Shown: positions 57,009-64,000 of the stretch, piece by piece
Layout of the letters: every line of letters starts with the position of its first letter
How positions within the stretch are numbered: position 1 is the stretch's first letter
From: Misgurnus anguillicaudatus
Lineage: Eukaryota; Chordata; Actinopteri; Cypriniformes; Cobitidae
DNA length: 64,000 nucleotides
NCBI RefSeq assembly: GCF_027580225.2
Contig: NC_073346.2
Coordinates: forward strand, 7,528,001 to 7,592,000
Direction: 5' to 3'
Program-made: the position numbers and the translations under genes
The notes under the pieces: model-generated
What the model was told of the DNA's origin: nothing
Database searches by the model: none
The model's input: the letters and a program-made list of their open reading frames with translations, nothing else

Positions 57009-57080
57009 CTCCCCGTCGGGGAATCGAACCCCGGTCTTCCGCGTGACAGGCGGAGATACTGTCCACTATACTAACGAGGA
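57009..57080 (-). tRNA. tRNA-Asp(GTC)
   Basis: Canonical sequence. Its downstream flank on minus has CCTTTTCG, a TTTT pol III terminator, which the other Asp copy of the unit lacks. Confidence 0.97.
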
Positions 57081-57993
57081 TCTCACGCCCAGGGTGAGTC
57101 GTCGAGCCGGATCCCCAATCCAAAACGCAGCATATAACACACGCTCCCCATTTGTGAGGACAGCCTTCCTGTTTATTCCCCCTGTATTTTTGTTTATTTT
57201 GTCTGCTTGTTTATATTTTAAAAAGTTTCTTTACCTTCTTTTTTAAAAAGCATTCCCTGCTTCTGCCCCAGCCAACTACCTTCCTTACCCCAAAATCAGT
57301 AAACCCCTTAGATCGGTACTTTAAAAGGACAACCCTACCCCATTCTGAACCTCAATCCATCCCCTTGCTTTTTTACTATTTACCTGAAATAAATTAACCA
57401 TAAACTACACCCTGCCCTAACACCAGCTATCATAATCCCAAAAATAATTTTTGAAGTGAAAATGATCTATTAAGCTGAAGGTCTTAGACCTTGTTGTTCT
57501 GTTGGGGCCCTTTCTTTTTCCTTTTTTTCCCTAGAGGCTATGGAAATTAATGGGATGGAGATTGGAGATAACCTGTGCCGGTGCATCCTCTGTGTAATGT
57601 GCACAGAGTTTCATTCCCCAAAACCTCTCAGCAAAAGATCACACTGTGACATGTTAGTAGCCTGTGCCTGTGTCTTTATTTTGCGCAGGAACGTATTTCT
57701 ACCTCTTTTGCTCCTCCCAGGTGGAAGGGTCTGTGTGGATCCTGAACCAGAAATTACCCTTTTTGAACATTATGGTGTGGCACAGGGAGCACACTGGGTC
57801 GAGGTTTGTTGGACATAACTCAAGTTTTCCTTCAACTACGTATAAATCTTTCGCCTTTTACTAAAGATTTCCGTGGAGGAGGACGTTGTGAGTTTATTGT
57901 ATTTTTGGGTGCTCTGCTCACAGCAGAGCTGCGTAACTTTGGTCAATTGCAGAAAATCTTTCATTATGGTCTGGTTTGTCGCGAGGTGTTCAG

Positions 57994-58640
57994 TAACGAT
58001 GGTCGCTTCCGAAGCACCGCTTTATGAGGCTTTGAAACTTTTCAAAATCTCTCGTTTCGAATCAATTTGCTCGGAGCTTGTTTCAAACTGGCCAAGTCAC
58101 GTGATTTTAGCAAACGAGGCTTCATTACGTCATAACTCTTTCGAAACGTTTCGAAAATCCGATGGATCACCACTAGGGGGAGTTGGTCACAAATGACCAG
58201 TGTCTAATATGGTCAGGTAAACTCGGGTCAGTTTTATTACGCAAGTTCATAAAACATGCATCCTTCTGGCTAGTAACACTACCATTTTGTTTACTTTTTG
58301 TTGATAGACAGATTTAATGACAAAAATGTGCATAATTAAAAGGGGAGATGGTTTTAATGATTTGTTTGCCCTAAATACAACTGAAAAACACACAATACAC
58401 TTTTAATTATGTCTTAATAAGGTTAAATAATTTTTTTAAACATGTTTTAATACAAATCTTGCTATTATTTTGTAAAATAAAGTGTAAAATGTTTGGAAAG
58501 ATCTGCTTTAACACTATTTTGACCAGCAGGTGTCGCCAGCAAGTGTGGTGTTTCGAACGCTTCGAAGAACTGAATCAATTTCCGAAGCGACTGGTTCAAT
58601 AGATTCGAAGCTTCGAAAAGTTTCGTTGCTCCCATCACCA
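57994..58640. mobile_element. hAT-type MITE in tRNA unit 3
   Basis: GTGTTCAG duplication at 57,986-57,993 and 58,641-58,648; length 647 bp. The ends TAACGATGG and (inward from the right) TGGTGATGG are short imperfect inverted repeats. Confidence 0.85.
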
Positions 58641-58781
58641 GTGTTCAGTGGCTTTAAACAAAGGAGACTTGTGCCTCCAACATAGGGACAGCGAGAGGTG
58701 CGAAAACGGCAAACAAACAGCAGCGCTCAGCTCGTGCATTAAATCTTACATTTCAATCGGCACTCCAGAAACAAAGCAAAC

Positions 58782-58853
58782 CTCCCCGTCAGGGAATCGA
58801 ACCCCGGTCTTCCGCGTGACAGGCGGAGATACTGTCCACTATACTAACGAGGA
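58782..58853 (-). tRNA. tRNA-Asp(GTC), B variant
   Basis: Differs from the canonical copy by one base in the T stem, giving a G-T pair instead of G-C. Likely functional. The same variant recurs exactly 4,470 bp later. Confidence 0.95.
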
Positions 58854-59054
58854 CTTCTCTCTCTCGCACGGGCATCACGCCGGCCAACCTCCCCTTCGAA
58901 AGAGGACTCTTGGGATTCTGTGGTTATCAAGTTACAGACACCAGCAGGAGGCGAGGAAGGGAATCGACTGAATCCATGATCAATTCAGTGCAGCTCTAAA
59001 ACAACAGTTGGTTCAGGACATTCACAGGTCCTGTTGAGTAACACCTTTCTGCCT

Positions 59055-59126
59055 GCGTTGGTGGTATAGTGGTGAGCATAGCTGCCTTCCAAGCAGTTGA
59101 CCCGGGTTCGATTCCCGGCCAACGCA
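59055..59126 (+). tRNA. tRNA-Gly(TCC)
   Basis: Identical gene to 56,819; the 5' flank has GAGTAACACC (B variant) instead of GAGCAACACC. Confidence 0.97.
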
Positions 59127-59244
59127 TTGCTTTTTGCTCGACCACATCGTGAGAACGAGAGCAACGCAGCACACTTCTTCAGCCGATTTTGATGCGTAAA
59201 GGTGGCTCGTGCAAGTTGTTTGAGAAGTCAAACGAAAAGGACGT

Positions 59245-59316
59245 CTCCCCGTCGGGGAATCGAACCCCGGTCTTCCGCGTGACAGGCGGAGATACTGTCC
59301 ACTATACTAACGAGGA
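59245..59316 (-). tRNA. tRNA-Asp(GTC)
   Basis: Canonical copy, 119 bp after the tRNA-Gly end and facing it, with the TTTT terminator. Confidence 0.97.
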
Positions 59317-60229
59317 TCTTACGCCCAGGGTGAGTCGTCGAGCCGGATCCCCAATCCAAAACGCAGCATATAACACACACTCCCCATTTGTGAGGACAGC
59401 CTTCCTGTTTATTCCCCCTGTATTTTTGTTTATTTTGTCTGCTTGTTTATATTTTAAAAAGTTTCTTTACCTTCTTTTTTAAAAAGCATTCCCTGCTTCT
59501 GCCCCAGCCAACTACCTTCCTTACCCCAAAATCAGTAAACCCCTTAGATCGGTACTTTAAAAAGACAACCCTACCCCATTCTGAACCTCAATCCATCCCC
59601 TTGCTTTTTTACTATTTACCTGAAATAAATTAACCATAAACTACACCCTGCCCTAACACCAGCTATCATAATCCCAAAAATAATTTTTGAAGTGAAAATG
59701 ATCTATTAAGCTGAAGGTCTTAGACCTTGTTCTTCTGTTGGGGCCCTTTCTTTTTCCTTTTTTTCCCTAGAGGCTATGGAAATTAATGGGATGGAGATTG
59801 GAGATAACCTGTGCCGGTGCATCCTCTGTGTAATGTGCACAGAGTTTCATTCCCCAAAACCTCTCAGCAAAAGATCACACTGTGACATGTTAGTAGCCTG
59901 TGCCTGTGTCTTTATTTTGCGCAGGAACGTATTTCTACCTCTTTTGCTCCTCCCAGGTGGAAGGGTCTGTGTGGATCCTGAACCAGAAATTACCTTTTTT
60001 GAACATTATGGTGTGGCACAGGGAGCACACTGGGTCGAGGTTTGTTGGACATAACTCAAGTTTTCCTTCAACTACGTATAAATCTTTCGCCTTTTACTAA
60101 AGATTTCCGTGGAGGAGGACGTTGTGAGTTTATTGTATTATTGGGTGCTCTGCTCACAGCAGAGCTGCGTAACTTTGGTCAATTGCAGAAAATCTTTCAT
60201 TATGGTCTGGTTTGTCGCTAGGTGTTCAG

Positions 60230-60874
60230 TAACGATGGTCGCTTCCGAAGCACCGCTTTATGAGGCTTCGAAACTTTTCAAAATCTCTCGTTTCGAATAA
60301 ATTTGCTCGGAGCTTGTTTCAAACTGGCCAAGTCACGTGATTTTAGCAAACGAGGCTTCATTACGTCATAACTCTTTCGAAACGTTTCGAAAATCCGATG
60401 GATCACCACTAGGGGGAGTTGGTCACAAATGACCAGTGTCTAATATGGTCAGGTAAACTCGGGTCAGTTTTATTACGCAAGTTCATAAAACATGCATCCT
60501 TCTGGCTAGTAACACTACCATTTTGTTTACTTTTTGTTGATAGACAGATTTAATGACAAAAATGTGCATAATTAAAAGGGGAGATGGTTTTAATGATTTG
60601 TTTGCCCTAAAACAACTGAAAAACACACAATACACTTTTAATTATGTCTTAATAAGGTTAAATAATTTTTTAAACATGTTTTAATACAAATCTTGCTATT
60701 ATTTTGTAAAATAAAGTGTAAAATGTTTGGAAAGATCTGCTTTAACACTATTTTGACCAGCAGGTGTCGCCAGCGAGTGTGGTGTTTCGAACGCTTCGAA
60801 GAACTGAATCAATTTCCGAAGCGATTGGTTCAATAGATTCGAAGCTTCGAAAAGTTTCGTTGCTCCCATCACCA
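60230..60874. mobile_element. hAT-type MITE in tRNA unit 4
   Basis: GTGTTCAG duplication at 60,222-60,229 and 60,875-60,882. Two bases shorter than its neighbours through small indels. Confidence 0.85.
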
Positions 60875-61015
60875 GTGTTCAGTGGCTTTAAACAAAGGAG
60901 ACTTGTGCCTCCAACATAGGGACGGCGAGAGGTGCGAAAACGGCAAACGAACAGCAGCGCTCAGCTCGTGCATTAAATCTTACATTTCAATCGGCACTCC
61001 AGAAACAAAGCAAAC

Positions 61016-61087
61016 CTCCCCGTCGGGGAATCGAACCCCGGTCTTCCGCGTGACAGGCGGAGATACTGTCCACTATACTAACGAGGA
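61016..61087 (-). tRNA. tRNA-Asp(GTC)
   Basis: Canonical, type A, matching 56,546 at a distance of 4,470 bp. Confidence 0.97.
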
Positions 61088-61288
61088 CTTCTCTCTCTCG
61101 CACGGGCATCACGCCGGCCAACCTCCCCTTCGAAAGAGGACTCTTGGGATTCTGTGGTTATCAAGTTACAGACACCAGCAGGAGGCGAGGAAGGGAATCG
61201 ACTGAATCCATGATCAATTCAGTGCAGCTCTAAAACAACAGTTGGTTCAGGACATTCACAGGTCCTGTTGAGCAACACCTTTCTGCCT

Positions 61289-61360
61289 GCGTTGGTGGTA
61301 TAGTGGTGAGCATAGCTGCCTTCCAAGCAGTTGACCCGGGTTCGATTCCCGGCCAACGCA
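61289..61360 (+). tRNA. tRNA-Gly(TCC)
   Basis: Identical to 56,819 with the type A flank. Confidence 0.97.
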
Positions 61361-61478
61361 TTGCTTTTTGCTCGACCACATCGTGAGAACGAGAGCAACG
61401 CAGCGCACTTCTTCAGCCGATTTTGATGTGTAAAGGTGGCTCGTGCAAGTTGTTTGAGAAGTCAAACGAAAAGGACGT

Positions 61479-61550
61479 CTCCCCGTCGGGGAATCGAACC
61501 CCGGTCTTCCGCGTGACAGGCGGAGATACTGTCCACTATACTAACGAGGA
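61479..61550 (-). tRNA. tRNA-Asp(GTC)
   Basis: Canonical copy with TTTT terminator. Confidence 0.97.
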
Positions 61551-62463
61551 TCTTACGCCCAGGGTGAGTCGTCGAGCCGGATCCCCAATCCAAAACGCAG
61601 CATATAACACACGCTCCCCATTTGTGAGGACAGCCTTCCTGTTTATTCCCCCTGTATTTTTGTTTATTTTGTCTGCTTGTTTATATTTTAAAAAGTTTAT
61701 TTACCTTCTTTTTTAAAAAGCATTCCCTGCTTCTGCCCCAGCCAACTACCTTCCTTACCCCAAAATCAGTAAACCCCTTAGATCGGTACTTTAAAAGGAC
61801 AACCCTACCCCATTCTGAACCTCAATCCATCCCCTTGCTTTTTTACTATTTACCTGAAATAAATTAACCATAAACTACACCCTGCCCTAACACCAGCTAT
61901 CATAATCCCAAAAAGAATTTTTGAAGTGAAAATGATCTATTAAGCTGAAGGTCTTAGACCTTGTTCTTCTGTTGGGGCCCTTTCTTTTTCCTTTTTTTCC
62001 CTAGAGGCTATGGAAATTAATGGGATGGAGATTGGAGATAACCTGTGCCGGTGCATCCTCTGTGTAATGTGCACAGAGTTTCATTCCCCAAAACCTCTCA
62101 GCAAAAGATCACACTGTGACATGTTAGTAGCCTGTGCCTGTGTCTTTATTTTGCGCAGGAACGTATTTCTACCTCTTTTGCTCCTCCCAGGTGGAAGGGT
62201 CTGTGTGGATCCTGAACCAGAAATTACCCTTTTTGAACATTATGGTGTGGCACAGGGAGCACACTGGGTCGAGGTTTGTTGGACATAACTCAAGTTTTCC
62301 TTCAACTACGTATAAATCTTTCGCCTTTTACTAAAGATTTCCGTGGAGGAGGACGTTGTGAGTTTATTGTATTTTTGGGTGCTCTGCTCACAGCAGAGCT
62401 GCGTAACTTTGGTCAATTGCAGAAAATCTTTCATTATGGTCTGGTTTGTCGCGAGGTGTTCAG

Positions 62464-63110
62464 TAACGATGGTCGCTTCCGAAGCACCGCTTTATGAGGC
62501 TTTGAAACTTTTCAAAATCTCTCGTTTCGAATCAATTTGCTCGGAGCTTGTTTCAAACTGGCCAAGTCACGTGATTTTAGCAAACGAGGCTTCATTACGT
62601 CATAACTCTTTCGAAACGTTTCGAAAATCCGATGGATCACCACTAGGGGGAGTTGGTCACAAATGACCAGTGTCTAATATGGTCAGGTAAACTCGGGTCA
62701 GTTTTATTACGCAAGTTCATAAAACATGCATCCTTCTGGCTAGTAACACTACCATTTTGTTTACTTTTTGTTGATAGACAGATTTAATGACAAAAATGTG
62801 CATAATTAAAAGGGGAGATGGTTTTAATGATTTGTTTGCCCTAAATACAACTGAAAAACACACAATACACTTTTAATTATGTCTTAATAAGGTTAAATAA
62901 TTTTTTTAAACATGTTTTAATACAAATCTTGCTATTATTTTGTAAAATAAAGTGTAAAATGTTTGGAAAGATCTGCTTTAACACTATTTTGACCAGCAGG
63001 TGTCGCCAGCAAGTGTGGTGTTTCGAACGCTTCGAAGAACTGAATCAATTTCCGAAGCGATTGGTTCAATAGATTCGAAGCTTCGAAAAGTTTCGTTGCT
63101 CCCATCACCA
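62464..63110. mobile_element. hAT-type MITE in tRNA unit 5
   Basis: GTGTTCAG duplication at 62,456-62,463 and 63,111-63,118. It shares the B-type changes with the copy at 57,994. Confidence 0.85.
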
Positions 63111-63251
63111 GTGTTCAGTGGCTTTAAACAAAGGAGACTTGTGCCTCCAACATAGGGACGGCGAGAGGTGCGAAAACGGCAAACGAACAGCAGCGCTCAG
63201 CTCGTGCATTAAATCTTACATTTCAATCGGCACTCCAGAAACAAAGCAAAC

Positions 63252-63323
63252 CTCCCCGTCAGGGAATCGAACCCCGGTCTTCCGCGTGACAGGCGGAGAT
63301 ACTGTCCACTATACTAACGAGGA
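63252..63323 (-). tRNA. tRNA-Asp(GTC), B variant
   Basis: Has the same T-stem G-T variant as 58,782, 4,470 bp upstream. Confidence 0.95.
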
Positions 63324-63524
63324 CTTCTCTCTCTCGCACGGGCATCACGCCGGCCAACCTCCCCTTCGAAAGAGGACTCTTGGGATTCTGTGGTTATCAA
63401 GTTACAGACACCAGCAGGAGGCGAGGAAGGGAATCGACTGAATCCATGATCAATTCAGTGCAGCTCTAAAACAACAGTTGGTTCAGGACATTCACAGGTC
63501 CTGTTGAGTAACACCTTTCTGCCT

Positions 63525-63596
63525 GCGTTGGTGGTATAGTGGTGAGCATAGCTGCCTTCCAAGCAGTTGACCCGGGTTCGATTCCCGGCCAACGCA
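63525..63596 (+). tRNA. tRNA-Gly(TCC)
   Basis: Identical gene with the type B flank, as at 59,055. Confidence 0.97.
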
Positions 63597-63714
63597 TTGC
63601 TTTTTGCTCGACCACATCGTGAGAACGAGAGCAACGCAGCGCACTTCTTCAGCCGATTTTGATGCGTAAAGGTGGCTCGTGCAAGTTGTTTGAGAAGTCA
63701 AACGAAAAGGACGT

Positions 63715-63786
63715 CTCCCCGTCGGGGAATCGAACCCCGGTCTTCCGCGTGACAGGCGGAGATACTGTCCACTATACTAACGAGGA
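63715..63786 (-). tRNA. tRNA-Asp(GTC)
   Basis: Canonical copy with TTTT terminator, the last tRNA in the window. Confidence 0.97.
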
Positions 63787-64000
63787 TCTTACGCCCAGGG
63801 TGAGTCGTCGAGCCGGATCCCCAATCCAAAACGCAGCATATAACACACACTCCCCATTTGTGAGGACAGCCTTCCTGTTTATTCCCCCTGTATTTTTGTT
63901 TATTTTGTCTGCTTGTTTATATTTTAAAAAGTTTCTTTACCTTCTTTTTTAAAAAGCATTCCCTGCTTCTGCCCCAGCCAACTACCTTCCTTACCCCAAA

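Larger units (their letters stand above)
39246..64000. repeat. Tandem array of 2.2-kb tRNA-Gly/tRNA-Asp units
   Basis: Units repeat every 2,234-2,236 bp (tRNA-Gly starts at 39,346; 41,581; 56,819; 59,055; 61,289; 63,525). The jump between the second and third is a 13.2-kb insertion. A unit holds tRNA-Gly(TCC) on plus, tRNA-Asp(GTC) on minus 190 bp later, about 1.5 kb of non-coding spacer with a hAT-type MITE, and a second tRNA-Asp on minus. The first units are the most diverged. The array runs past the right edge. Confidence 0.95.

Noticed and set aside
39246..64000. CRISPR-like array
   Set aside because: The repeats are 2.2-kb tRNA units and the organism is clearly eukaryotic.

Overview
The window looks like a gene-poor, transposon-saturated stretch of a ray-finned fish genome, most likely a cyprinid. 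The reasons are many families of DNA transposon (Tc1/mariner, IS630-like, piggyBac-like, Harbinger, CACTA-like, hAT-like, pogo-like), a tRNA-derived SINE, and a tandem array of tRNA genes with vertebrate-type sequences. I found no convincing single-copy host protein gene. Most open frames are spurious or belong to mobile elements.

Left part (1-38,500): short inverted-repeat elements, then a Russian doll at 5,004-15,008. A TTAA-flanked element holds a Harbinger element (transposase and Myb-like genes, both broken). That holds an IS630/Tc1-like element (TA duplication), which holds a piggyBac-like element (TTAA duplication), which holds a small TIR element and an apparently intact Tc1-like transposon with a 331-residue DD34E transposase (12,367-13,362, minus). 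Beside it lies an inverted, deleted second Harbinger copy carrying a SINE. At 17,771-23,857 a CACTA-like element, inserted in an old Tc1-like remnant, carries a triplicated gene fragment and a dying DD37E mariner-type element. From 24,000 to 38,900 there are a pogo-like fragment, several MITEs, an 856-bp foldback element and minisatellites.

Right part (39,246-64,000): a tandem array of about 2,235-bp units. Each complete unit has one tRNA-Gly(TCC) on plus, two tRNA-Asp(GTC) on minus, and one hAT-type MITE with a shared 8-bp target duplication. Seventeen tRNA loci are visible. The three clearly damaged ones lie in the first two units at the left edge; the right-hand units are almost identical and alternate in an A/B pattern with a 4,470-bp period.

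The second unit is split by a 13.2-kb nested insertion (41,878-55,084). A piggyBac-like element ends exactly at a TTAA of the unit. Inside it is a solo LTR (43,496-53,802, ATAG duplication), and inside that is a nearly complete Ty3/gypsy retrotransposon on the minus strand (44,317-53,636, CATG duplication). It has LTRs of about 1.4 kb that differ at roughly ten positions, a tRNA-Arg-type primer binding site, a polypurine tract, a PNMA-like Gag, and a Pol broken near its end by a one-base frameshift in a homopolymer.

The most unusual signal is in the terminal inverted repeats of the intact Tc1-like element. Over about 185 bp the two arms differ at 24 sites, 23 of which are C in the left arm and T in the right, none at CpG. 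This is a strand-specific pattern resembling DNA deamination rather than ordinary drift.
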